DNA of 37,513 nt, taken from the NCBI GenBank assembly GCA_022769845.1, contig JALEIO010000132.1, positions 1-37,513 on the forward strand. The letters run 5' to 3'. The notes below the pieces were generated by a model. That model worked only from the letters and a program-made list of their open reading frames with translations, was not told where the DNA came from and did no database searches. This DNA comes from Oscillospiraceae bacterium. GTDB lineage: Bacteria; Bacillota; Clostridia; UMGS1810. Position numbers and translations under genes: made by a program. Below, piece by piece: positions 17,422-27,000 of this stretch; within the stretch, counting starts at the first letter, position 1, and each line of letters opens with the position of its first letter.

Positions 17422-18762
17422 TTATTCGGATTTTGAAATTTTAAGGTTGTTATCAATGTAAATTTTTTCATAATTTTCATTAGCCTGCGCGGCATCGCTT
17501 ACAGGAATTATTCTTTCAATATTTTTGTTTTGCGAGTATGAGCGAAGCGCTCCCGTAAGTGACCAGTCTGCCTGCGTGACGTTTAAAATATGTTCGGCAA
17601 ACGGTGCGGTTATTTGGTTATACACGCGTTTTGCGCCGACAAGATAATATGTTTTGTTATCTTCAATAAGATGGGAGTTTATAAGGTTTTCGCATATTGC
17701 TTTGTCGGTTTGATAAGCCGCTTTATACTGCGAAAGTTCACTTGCCGAGCTTATGAGAAAAAGGCTTAAAAGTGCGGAAAAAATGATGTTTGAGCTTCTT
17801 TTTGAAAATGGTATGTTATCAAGAATTATGCCGATTGCCATAACTGCAAAAATGCAGGCGCGAAGTGATATATATGAATTTTTAAGTACAAAATACGGCG
17901 TAAACGGGCATAAAAATACTGCAAACGCATATATAATACTGCGTTTGCCTGAAAAATTTTTCGGTGGACAAAATTTATTCAGAATAAATAAGATAACTGC
18001 AAAAATCAGCGGTGATATCCATATATGAGGCGATTTAAAAATCATTTTCGGAAAAACCGACGTAAATATTTCGCATAGAGACAAAATATGCGGCAAAAAT
18101 TTTATGCCGATTTCGCCACGGTCGGCAAAACGGTCGAAAGGGGCGCAAATTATGTAATACACCCCTGTTAAAACAACATTTATAATGGGAACTGCAATAA
18201 ATTTTTTGTTTGTAAAACACAAAAAAACAATCGTTGTAACAAACGAAAAAACAAGCGACTGCTCGTAGAAAAGATATGACAAAAGATTGAAAAACGCAAA
18301 AATGAAAATACGAAATTTCCCTTTTGCAAAGGCAAAAACATACAGTGATACCGCGCAGAAAAATATGCTTGTAACAATGCGTGACGCGGCGCTTATCCAA
18401 TAGGTGGCTTCAAAATTCAAGGGGCAGAAAATAAAAAACAAAACAAAAAATCGGCTTAAGTTTATACCGACTGTTTTGAGCACCCGTATAAGTAAAACCG
18501 CCGATAAAAAGAGCATAAAAGTCAGAAATACAAGCGAAAAATACATTCCGAGCTTTTGCCACACAAAAAGGTCAAAAACCGCCGCTGCCGGACGTTTATA
18601 TATTGTGCCTGCGGTAAAAAGCACATAATTTTTTGGATAGAGCGAATATGCGCTGTATTGAATATAATCATCGAGCGTTGGAAAATAACGAAATCCGAAA
18701 AGTGAAATTTTGGCGGCAAGAAGGCTTAAAACAAGTGTATATTTACAAATTTGTTTTTTCAT
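17422..18762 (-). CDS. Polytopic membrane protein, possible GT-C-type glycosyltransferase
   Basis: The protein has about 446 residues and about ten hydrophobic segments in the first 340 residues, then a soluble C-terminal tail of about 110. An acidic pair in the first outside loop (FPTLDDYIQY, near residue 30) is reminiscent of lipid-linked-sugar GT-C enzymes, but no family is recognised firmly. Its start overlaps the end of the GT2 gene by about 20 bases, so it is coupled to it. AAAAGGA lies 11 bases before ATG 18762; a TTG at 18768 is an alternative. GT2 enzymes that charge a lipid carrier often sit beside a polytopic partner that uses the product, so a role in envelope glycan modification is plausible. 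Confidence 0.65.
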   Translation of the reverse strand: MKKQICKYTLVLSLLAAKISLFGFRYFPTLDDYIQYSAYSLYPKNYVLFTAGTIYKRPAAAVFDLFVWQKLGMYFSLVFLTFMLFLSAVLLIRVLKTVGINLSRFFVLFFIFCPLNFEATYWISAASRIVTSIFFCAVSLYVFAFAKGKFRIFIFAFFNLLSYLFYEQSLVFSFVTTIVFLCFTNKKFIAVPIINVVLTGVYYIICAPFDRFADRGEIGIKFLPHILSLCEIFTSVFPKMIFKSPHIWISPLIFAVILFILNKFCPPKNFSGKRSIIYAFAVFLCPFTPYFVLKNSYISLRACIFAVMAIGIILDNIPFSKRSSNIIFSALLSLFLISSASELSQYKAAYQTDKAICENLINSHLIEDNKTYYLVGAKRVYNQITAPFAEHILNVTQADWSLTGALRSYSQNKNIERIIPVSDAAQANENYEKIYIDNNLKISKSE

Positions 18763-19474
18763 TTGCAAATTCGTCCTTTTCGGGCATTTTATACAATCCG
18801 AATATATCGCGGCAAATTATTTTGAAAATATCGAAAATCATAAAGAAGGGTTCTTTGAAAATTCTCACTGTGCTTTTGCCGTTTTTTTGCATAGCAACAG
18901 GAAAGGCTTTGGTTTTTTCGCCTAATTTTTTTGCAAGATACAAAACTTCAAAATCAAATGCAAAGCCGTTTGTTTTGACAAGCGGAAAAATATTTTTTGC
19001 CGCAGTGCTTGAAAATCCTTTTATACCGCATTGAGCATCAATTTTTTTGCCGAGAAACAGGGTGGATATGTCATCAAAAACGTGCGAATAAACACGCCGC
19101 AGAAAGGTGTAGCCGTTGCGGCTTTTGCCGCGGCTGCCTATTGCAATATCGCTTGTTTTCAATATTTCGGCAATGGTTTTTATGTGCTCTGTTCCGTAGC
19201 AAAGGTCTGCATCGGTGAAAATTACAATATCCCCGTCCGATATTTCAACGCCTTTTTTGACGGCGCAGCCTTTGCCGCGATTTTTAATAAAATCAACAAA
19301 AGTAACGTAAGGAATGTTCTTTAAGATTTCGCCGCTTTTGTCGGTACTGCCGTCATTTACGACAATAATTTCGTAAAAATCAAAATTTTCGTCAAGATAG
19401 TTTTTAAGCGTTTCGACAGTGTGCTTTATTACGGTTTCTTCGTTATAAACCGGTATGATAATCGAAATTTTCAT
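18743..19474 (-). CDS. Family 2 glycosyltransferase, polyprenyl-phosphate sugar transferase type
   Basis: The 243-residue GT-A protein starts KISIIIPVYNEE, with VVNDGSTDKSGEI for nucleotide binding and FTDADLCYG as the DxD metal site. It resembles dolichyl/polyprenyl-phosphate mannose or glucose synthases, including a GSRGKSRNG segment. There are no C-terminal membrane helices. ATG 19474 follows AAGAAGG at eight to ten bases; the frame extends upstream without support. It probably loads a sugar on a lipid carrier for the overlapping downstream membrane protein. Confidence 0.88.
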   Translation of the reverse strand: MKISIIIPVYNEETVIKHTVETLKNYLDENFDFYEIIVVNDGSTDKSGEILKNIPYVTFVDFIKNRGKGCAVKKGVEISDGDIVIFTDADLCYGTEHIKTIAEILKTSDIAIGSRGKSRNGYTFLRRVYSHVFDDISTLFLGKKIDAQCGIKGFSSTAAKNIFPLVKTNGFAFDFEVLYLAKKLGEKTKAFPVAMQKNGKSTVRIFKEPFFMIFDIFKIICRDIFGLYKMPEKDEFANEKTNL

Positions 19475-19526
19475 ATAAATACCTTCTTTATTAAAAGTAT
19501 TTACATAAAATTTTTGATTATACAAA

Positions 19527-19557
19527 AAGGCATAAAAGCCTTTAACTTTTATGCCTT
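19527..19557 (-). terminator. Terminator of the asnA-glnN operon
   Basis: AAGGCATAAAAG (19527-19538) and CTTTTATGCCTT (19546-19557) form a perfect 12-bp stem with a 7-base loop, followed on the minus strand by TTTTT. A possible minus-strand -10, TATAAT at 19517-19522, lies just past it and could start the GT2 transcript. Confidence 0.85.
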
Positions 19558-19571
19558 AAAATTTTAACTTA

Positions 19572-21662
19572 TCAAACGCCGAAAAGCAGTTTTACATATG
19601 TAGGAAACGGCCAGTATTTTTCGGCTGTAAGCGTTTCCGCTTGGTCAGCGGCGGCGCGCAGTTTTTGCATATTATCAAAAACAACTTCAAGATAAAATCT
19701 TGCGTTTTCGTTTATATCGGTAATGCTTTTTGCCTTTTCAAGCGCTTTTTCTATTTTTTCGGTATATTTTAAACATTCGTCGTTAAGGACGGAAAGCTGT
19801 GTTATAAGCGCTTCTTCGGTTTTGAACGTCGCATTTTTCACGGCGTTTTTCTTTGCAATAAGCGCATTTGACAGTGCAAGTGTGTATTCCGAAACGGCAG
19901 GAATTATGTCTTTTCGAGCCATATCAATCATAGTAAGCGCCTCAATATTTATAACCTTTGAATAGTTTTCCATAAGAATGTCTCGGCGCGAGAAAAGCTC
20001 GGTTTCGCTGAAAATGTGGTGCTTTGTAAACAGTTCAACATTCTTTTTATCGGTAAAATGAGGAATTGCGTCCACCGAGGTTTTAAGGTTCAAAAGACCG
20101 CGTTTTTTCGCTTCTTCAACCCATTCATCCGAATAGTTGTTACCGTTGAAGATTATTCTTTTGTGTTTTTTAAAGGTTTCTTTGACGAGCTTGTCAACTG
20201 CCTTGTCAAAGTCCTTTGCTTTTTCAAGGGTGTTTGCAAACTGCTCAAGCGCATCTGCCACAATTGTGTTCAAAACTATGTTCGGGTCGGCTATTGAGAA
20301 GGAGGAGCCAAGGCTTCTGAACTCAAATTTATTGCCTGTAAACGCAAACGGACTTGTACGGTTGCGGTCGGTGGTGTCCTTTGAAAAATTAGGAAGAACG
20401 TCAACGCCGATTTCAAGCTTAACCTTGTTTTTCTGCTCATAATCTGTTCCCGATTCGATAGATTCAAGAATTTCCGTAAGCTCATCGCCGAGAAAAATTG
20501 ACATAATTGCGGGCGGTGCTTCGTTTGCGCCTAGACGGTGGTCGTTTCCTGCGCTTGCAACTGAAATGCGCAGTAAATCCTGATAATCGTCAACAGCTTT
20601 TATAACTGCCGACAAAAACAGCAGAAACCGTTTGTTTTCATATGGCCGTTTTCCGGGGTCTAAAAGGTTAGGACCGTCTTTTACCGAAAGCGACCAGTTA
20701 TTGTGCTTGCCGCTGCCGTTCACCCCGGCAAAAGGTTTTTCGTGCAGAAGGCATACAAGATTGTGACGCTCGGCAACCTTTTTCATAATTTCCATTGTAA
20801 GCTGATTGTGGTCGGTTGCAATGTTGGTTGTTGAAAACACCGGAGCAAGCTCGTGCTGCGCGGGCGCGACCTCGTTATGCTTGGTTTTTGAAAAAACGCC
20901 AAGCTTCCAAAGCTCGGTATCCAGCTCCTTCATATATTCCGAAACACGCGTTTTTATTGTGCCGAAATAGTGATCGTCCAATTCCTGACCCTTTGGCGGC
21001 ATTGCGCCGAAAAGTGTTCTTCCGGTAAGCTTTAAATCCTCTCGTGCATCAAAATATTTTTTATCAACCAAAAAATATTCCTGCTCCGCGCCGACAGTGG
21101 TTACAACCTTTTTTGACATTTCGTCGCCGAAAAGCTTTAAAATGCGGAGCGACTGCGTGTTGATAAGCTCCATTGAACGAAGAAGGGGAGTTTTTTTGTC
21201 AAGGGCTTCGCCGCTGTAAGAGCAGAACGCGGTTGGTATGCAAAGGGAACCGTCTTTTATAAAGGCGTATGATGTAGGGTCCCACGCGGTATAGCCGCGC
21301 GCTTCAAAGGTTGCCCTTATGCCGCCCGACGGAAAGGATGAAGCGTCGGGTTCGCCCTTTATGAGTTCTTTGCCGGAAAATTCCATTATAACGTGTGCGT
21401 CATCAGTAGGAGATATAAAGCTGTCGTGCTTTTCCGCCGTTATGCCCGTCATTGGCTGAAACCAGTGCGTAAAGTGCGTTGCGCCCTTTTCTATTGCCCA
21501 ATCCTTCATTGCGTTTGCAACAATATTTGCAACGTGAATATCAAGCGGTTCGCCGTCATTGATGGTCTTTTTTAGCGCCTTATACGTTTCTTTTGGTAAT
21601 TTTTCACGCATTACCGTATTGTTAAATACATAGCTGCCGAAAATGTCGGATACGCTGCTCAT
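19572..21662 (-). CDS. glnN: Glutamine synthetase type III
   Basis: The 696-residue protein has the length of type III glutamine synthetase, much longer than type I. It carries the substrate loop FAGVNGSGKHNNWSLS near residue 317, the type III motif SYAFIKDGSLCIPTAF near residue 133, and metal-site segments GAEQEYFLVD and HNEVAPAQHELAP. It makes glutamine from glutamate, ammonia and ATP. A GGAGG site precedes the ATG on the minus strand. It lies 18 bases after asnA, making an ammonia assimilation pair. The glutamine may feed the glutamine-dependent CarA encoded in the divergent operon. Confidence 0.97.
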   Translation of the reverse strand: MSSVSDIFGSYVFNNTVMREKLPKETYKALKKTINDGEPLDIHVANIVANAMKDWAIEKGATHFTHWFQPMTGITAEKHDSFISPTDDAHVIMEFSGKELIKGEPDASSFPSGGIRATFEARGYTAWDPTSYAFIKDGSLCIPTAFCSYSGEALDKKTPLLRSMELINTQSLRILKLFGDEMSKKVVTTVGAEQEYFLVDKKYFDAREDLKLTGRTLFGAMPPKGQELDDHYFGTIKTRVSEYMKELDTELWKLGVFSKTKHNEVAPAQHELAPVFSTTNIATDHNQLTMEIMKKVAERHNLVCLLHEKPFAGVNGSGKHNNWSLSVKDGPNLLDPGKRPYENKRFLLFLSAVIKAVDDYQDLLRISVASAGNDHRLGANEAPPAIMSIFLGDELTEILESIESGTDYEQKNKVKLEIGVDVLPNFSKDTTDRNRTSPFAFTGNKFEFRSLGSSFSIADPNIVLNTIVADALEQFANTLEKAKDFDKAVDKLVKETFKKHKRIIFNGNNYSDEWVEEAKKRGLLNLKTSVDAIPHFTDKKNVELFTKHHIFSETELFSRRDILMENYSKVINIEALTMIDMARKDIIPAVSEYTLALSNALIAKKNAVKNATFKTEEALITQLSVLNDECLKYTEKIEKALEKAKSITDINENARFYLEVVFDNMQKLRAAADQAETLTAEKYWPFPTYVKLLFGV

Positions 21663-21680
21663 TGGATAACCTCCGTAATT

Positions 21681-22688
21681 TTATAGTAATTCAATGCCTG
21701 CATTTTTGCATAAATTTTTTGTGTTGTCGTCCCAGATAGAAACCTGCACCTCGCCGATATGCGCCTTTGACAAAAGAAGCATACACAGCCTTGACTGACC
21801 TATGCCGCCGCCCATTGTAAGCGGATATGTGCCGTTTAGCAGCATTTTGTGAAATTCTAAATTTCGTCTGTCATCACAGCCCGATTTGGTAAGCTGATAG
21901 TCAAGAGATTTTGCGTCAACACGTATTCCCATTGACGAAACCTCAAACGCACGTTCCAAAATATCGTTGTAGAACAAAATATCGCCGTTTAATTTCCAGT
22001 CGTCATAGTCGGGCGCTCTGCCGTCGTGCTTTTCACCGGATTTTAATGTGTCGCCGATTTGCATTATAAACGCTGTTCTGTGCTCTTTAAGATATGCGTC
22101 CTCACGCTGCTTCGGCGTAAGGTTAGGATACATATCTTCAAGCTCCTGCGTTGTTACAAAGCTTACCTCGCGCGAAAGATTGGTTTTTATTGCCGGATAT
22201 TTTGCCTTTACGGCGTCAAGGGTGTTGCAAATTGCTTTTACAATAGCCTTTACCGTTGTTTTAAGATATTCAATGTTTCGAGTGTCCTCGTCAATAATTT
22301 TTTCCCAATCCCACTGGTCAACGTAGATTGAATGAAGGTTTGTCATTTCTTCATCGCGTCTTATCGCATTCATATTTGTGTATAAGCCTTCGCCCACGGA
22401 AAAACCGTATTTGTAAAGCGCTGCTCTTTTCCATTTTGCGAGAGAATGTACTATTTGAGCTTCGCCGCCGGTTTCGGCAATGTCAAATGTTACGGGACGT
22501 TCAACGCCGTTTAAATCGTCATTTAACCCCGTTTTGCCGTCTACAAAAAGAGGTGCGGATACTCTTATAAGATTCAGCGATTTTGAAATTTCGTTTTCAA
22601 AGCTGCGCTTTACAAGCTCTATTGCACCCTGCGTCTGATAAGCATTTAAATTGCTTTTATATCCTTTAGGGATAATTACCTTGCTCAT
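21681..22688 (-). CDS. asnA: Aspartate-ammonia ligase (asparagine synthetase A)
   Basis: The 335-residue class II synthetase-like enzyme makes asparagine from aspartate and free ammonia. AsnA motifs include VSAPLFVDGKTGLNDDLNG near residue 43, VHSLAKWKRAALYKYGF near 80, IYVDQWDWEK near 120 and LTMGGGIGQSRLCMLLL near 292. Length is typical. The TGGAGT ribosome site lies just upstream of ATG 22688. A strong promoter precedes it and glnN follows, so both ammonia-using ligases are probably made together. Confidence 0.97.
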   Translation of the reverse strand: MSKVIIPKGYKSNLNAYQTQGAIELVKRSFENEISKSLNLIRVSAPLFVDGKTGLNDDLNGVERPVTFDIAETGGEAQIVHSLAKWKRAALYKYGFSVGEGLYTNMNAIRRDEEMTNLHSIYVDQWDWEKIIDEDTRNIEYLKTTVKAIVKAICNTLDAVKAKYPAIKTNLSREVSFVTTQELEDMYPNLTPKQREDAYLKEHRTAFIMQIGDTLKSGEKHDGRAPDYDDWKLNGDILFYNDILERAFEVSSMGIRVDAKSLDYQLTKSGCDDRRNLEFHKMLLNGTYPLTMGGGIGQSRLCMLLLSKAHIGEVQVSIWDDNTKNLCKNAGIELL

Positions 22689-22733
22689 ATTACAACTCCA
22701 ATCATATCAAAACTTAAAAACATATCAGTTTTC

Positions 22734-22762
22734 ATTATATAATAAATTCGCTTAATTTGCAA
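22734..22762 (-). promoter_or_regulatory. Sigma-A-type promoter of asnA-glnN
   Basis: On the minus strand TTGCAA (22757-22762), a 17-base spacer and TATAAT (22734-22739) lie about 45 bases upstream of asnA. Confidence 0.8.
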
Positions 22763-22912
22763 CACAAATATTCTAAATTATGTTTTTTTGTGAAAATTTT
22801 GCACAGGCTGTGCGCTTAAACATTCTCAAGCAAAAAAACAACATATTTTTATGCAGCAATGTCTTAAAATTTGAATAATTATACAAAAAAATGAAATTCT
22901 TAAATAAAACTA

Positions 22913-22941
22913 TTGATTATATTTAAGTTTAATGTTAAAAT
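22913..22941 (+). promoter_or_regulatory. Probable promoter of the carA operon
   Basis: TTGATT (22913-22918), a 17-base spacer and TAAAAT (22936-22941), about 30 bases before carA. A second TATAAT lies at 22945-22950 but its -35 is poor. I see no PyrR-type or other attenuator between promoter and gene. Confidence 0.55.
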
Positions 22942-22970
22942 ATATATAATATTTGTAAGGAGGCTTTTGA

Positions 22971-24032
22971 ATGAACGATACTATGTACTTAATTCTTGAA
23001 AACGGCACTGTTTTTGAAGGCAAAAGCTTTGGAGCTGACAAAGAGGTTGTCGGCGAGGTGGTTTTCACAACGGCTATGACAGGTTACATTGAAACACTGA
23101 CCGACCCAAGCTATTTTGGGCAGATTGTTGTTCAAACGTTTCCGCTTATTGGAAATTACGGAATTATTAAAAGTGATTTTGAAAGTAAAAAGCCTTGTTT
23201 AAAGGCATATATAGTGCGTGAGTGGTGTCAGGAGCCTTCTAATTTCAGATGTGAAGGTAATCTTGACATTTTTTTGAGGGAAAATGACATTCCCGCACTT
23301 TACGGAATTGATACGCGCGCGCTTACAAAAATCGTTCGCGAGGCGGGGGTTATGAACGGTATGCTTGCAAAAAAAATCCCCGATGATTTTGAGGTTATTA
23401 AAAAATATGCAGTTACCGACGCCGTAAAAAGCGTTACGACCGATAAAACCGAGGTTTTGGAGGGAGAGGGCAAAAACGTTGTGCTTATGGATTTTGGCGC
23501 AAAAAGAAATATTGCACGCTCGTTAAACAAAAGAGGTTGCAGGGTTACGGTTGTGCCGTCCTATACATCGGCAGAAGAAATTTTGGCATTAAGGCCCGAC
23601 GGCGTTATGTTGTCGAACGGCCCGGGCGACCCGAAGGAAAATGTTGAAATTATTGAAGAAATTAAAAAACTTTGCGATAAAAAAATTCCTCTTTTCGGCA
23701 TATGCCTCGGTCATCAGCTGCTTGCGCTGTCGCAGGGGGCAGACACTGTTAAGCTGAAATACGGTCACAGAGGCGCAAATCAGCCTGTTGTTTATAAGGA
23801 CGGCAGGGTGTTTATATCAAGCCAGAATCACGGCTATGCAGTATGCGCAGACACGCTTCCGAAAGGTGCGTTTGAAAGCTTTAAAAACGCAAACGACAAC
23901 ACCAACGAGGGTGTTGAATATGATTATATGCCCGCGTTTTCGGTGCAGTTTCATCCGGAGGCGGCGGCAGGCCCTCTTGACACTTCGTTTTTATTCGACA
24001 AGTTTATTTCTATGATGGGAGGTAAAGCATAA
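22971..24032 (+). CDS. carA: Carbamoyl-phosphate synthase small (glutaminase) subunit
   Basis: The 353-residue subunit releases ammonia from glutamine for carbamoyl phosphate synthesis. The N-terminal CarA domain includes VVFTTAMTGYIETLTDPSY. The C-terminal class I amidotransferase domain has the catalytic triad: C245 in FGICLGHQ, H328 and E330 in QFHPEA. AAGGAGG precedes the ATG by seven bases. The stop overlaps the carB start in a TAATG (24030-24034), which coordinates the two subunits. Confidence 0.97.
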   Translation: MNDTMYLILENGTVFEGKSFGADKEVVGEVVFTTAMTGYIETLTDPSYFGQIVVQTFPLIGNYGIIKSDFESKKPCLKAYIVREWCQEPSNFRCEGNLDIFLRENDIPALYGIDTRALTKIVREAGVMNGMLAKKIPDDFEVIKKYAVTDAVKSVTTDKTEVLEGEGKNVVLMDFGAKRNIARSLNKRGCRVTVVPSYTSAEEILALRPDGVMLSNGPGDPKENVEIIEEIKKLCDKKIPLFGICLGHQLLALSQGADTVKLKYGHRGANQPVVYKDGRVFISSQNHGYAVCADTLPKGAFESFKNANDNTNEGVEYDYMPAFSVQFHPEAAAGPLDTSFLFDKFISMMGGKA

Positions 24033-27000
24033 TGCCGCTTAATAAAGACATAAAAAAGGTTTTGGTAATAGGGTCGGGTCCTATTGTTATAGGACAGGCT
24101 GCGGAGTTTGACTATGCCGGAACGCAAGCGTGCCGCGCGCTTAAAGAAGAAGGCTTGGAGGTTGTTTTGGTAAACTCCAACCCTGCTACAATTATGACCG
24201 ACAAGGCTATGGCGGACAAAATTTACATTGAGCCGTTAACACTTACAACGCTTGAGAGAATTATCGAAAAAGAAAGGCCGGACAGCCTTTTGTCAACACT
24301 CGGCGGTCAGACGGGGCTTACGCTTTCAATGCAGCTTGCGAAATCGGGCTATCTTGCAGAAAAAGGCGTAAAGCTTCTCGGAGCAAATCCAGAAACAATA
24401 GATAAATCCGAGGATAGGCAGCTTTTTAAAGATACTATGGAAAAAATCGGTCAGCCTTGCATACCTTCTGTTGTGGCAAATGATTTGGAGGGCGCAATAG
24501 CCTTTGCTGATAAAACAGGCTATCCGCTTATTATCCGTCCTGCCTTTACGCTCGGCGGTACAGGAGGCGGAATTGTTAATAATGAGGACGAGCTTAAGGA
24601 TATTGCAACAAACGGACTTCGCTTATCTCCGATTCATCAGATTTTGGTGGAAAAGTGCATTGCAGGCTGGAAGGAAATTGAATTTGAGGTTATGCGTGAC
24701 GCAAAGGGAAACGTAATAACTGTGTGCAGTATGGAAAATCTTGACCCCGTGGGCGTGCATACGGGCGACAGCATTGTTATCGCGCCGGCGGTTACACTTT
24801 CGGATAAGGAATATCAAATGCTCCGTTCGGCGGCGCTTGATATTATTTCGGAGCTTAAGGTTGAGGGCGGCTGCAACTGCCAGTTTGCGCTTAATCCCGA
24901 CAGCTTTGAGTACGCGGTTATTGAGGTTAACCCGAGGGTTTCGCGTTCGTCTGCGCTCGCTTCAAAGGCAACGGGGTATCCTATTGCGAAGGTTGCAACA
25001 AAAATTGCAATAGGCTATAACCTTAATGAAATCAAAAACGCGGTTACCGGCACAACGTACGCATGCTTTGAACCGGCGCTTGATTATGTTGTGGTAAAAT
25101 TTCCTAAATGGCCGTTTGATAAATTTGTTTATGCAAAACGTACTCTCGGCACACAGATGAAGGCAACGGGCGAGGTTATGGCAATCGGCACAAGCTTTGA
25201 GCAGGCTATGATGAAAGCGGTCAGAGGCGCGGAAATTTCGCAGGATACGCTAAATTATAAAAAGTTTATGCAAATGAGCGACGCAGAGGTTGAAGATAAC
25301 TTAAAAAACATCACCGACGAGAGAATTTTCTGCGTATACGAGGCTTTAAAACGCGGAATTGAACCCGAGAAAATTCACAGCATTACGAAAATTGACAACT
25401 GGTTTTTATACAAGCTTTTAAATCTTGTTAAAATGGATAATCGTCTTAAAGAAGGCGGTATTTCGGATTCTCTTTATCTTGAAGCTAAAAAAATGGGATA
25501 TCTTGACCGCACAATCGAAAGCTTTTCGGGCGAAAAAATTAAAAATCCGATTTATGCTTCATATAAAATGGTTGATACCTGCGCAGCGGAATTTAAAGCC
25601 GCAACGCCGTATTTTTACTCTACTTATGATAATGAAAACGAAGCGGCGGAGTTTATTGAGCAAAAGCACAGCAACAAGAAAAAAATTATCGTTTTCGGGT
25701 CGGGTCCCATAAGAATAGGACAGGGTATCGAGTTTGACTATGCGTCCGTTCACTGCGTTTGGGCGCTTAAAGAAAAGGGATATGAGGTTATAATTGTAAA
25801 CAACAATCCCGAAACGGTGTCAACCGACTTTGATACGGCGGACAGGCTGTATTTTGAGCCGCTTTCCACCGAGGACGTTATGAGCATCATAAACACTGAA
25901 AAGCCGTTCGGCGTAGTGGTTGCGTTTGGCGGTCAGACGGCGATTAAGCTTACGAATTATTTGAGCGATAACAAAATAAATATCATTGGCACGAGTGCCG
26001 ACAGCATTGATATGGCAGAGGACAGAGAGCGTTTTGATGAGCTTTTGGAAAGCCTTCACATAAAACGTCCGTCCGGTTATACGGTTATGACAAAAGAAGA
26101 GGCTTTAAAATCTGCCGAACAAATAGGCTATCCTGTGCTTCTTCGCCCCTCTTATGTGCTTGGCGGTCAGAATATGATTATTGCACACAATGATGAGGAC
26201 GTAAATGAATATATGGATATAATACTGCGTCAGAATATTGAAAACCCTGTGCTTATTGACAAGTATCTTATGGGTACGGAGGTTGAAATTGACGCTATAT
26301 GCGACGGAGAGGATATTTTAATTCCGGGTATTATGGAGCATATTGAAAGAGCGGGCATCCATTCGGGCGACTCCATTGCGGTTTATCCTGCCTGGAGCCT
26401 CAGCGACAAAATAACACAGAAAATTGTGGATTGTTCGCGCGCTTTGGCAGTAGGACTTAAAACAAAAGGTCTTGTAAACATTCAGTATCTTGTTTATGAC
26501 GAGGAGCTTTATGTTATTGAGGTTAATCCGCGTTCGTCAAGGACAATTCCGTATATCACAAAGGTTACCGGCGTGCCTATGGTTGATTTGGCGGTAAGGA
26601 CAATGCTTGGCGAAAAGCTTGCCGATTTGGGATACGGCACAGGTCTTTACAAAGAGTCGGCTTATTTTGCCGTTAAAGTGCCGGTGTTCTCGTTTGAAAA
26701 GCTAATTGACGTTGACACGCACCTCGGACCTGAAATGAAATCCACCGGCGAGGTTCTCGGCATTGCAAGCACGCTTGAAGAAGCCCTTTACAAAGGTCTT
26801 GTGGCGGCAGGCTATAACCTTAACAAAAAAGGCGGTGTGTTTATTACGGTGCGCGATTCCGATAAGGGAGAGCTTATAGACATTTCAAAAGGCTTTAATG
26901 ATTTGGGGTACGAAATTTACGCTACAAAGGGTACTGCTAAAATTATTGAAAATATTGGCATAGACGTTAAGGTTGTAGACAAAATCCACGAGTCGGAAAA

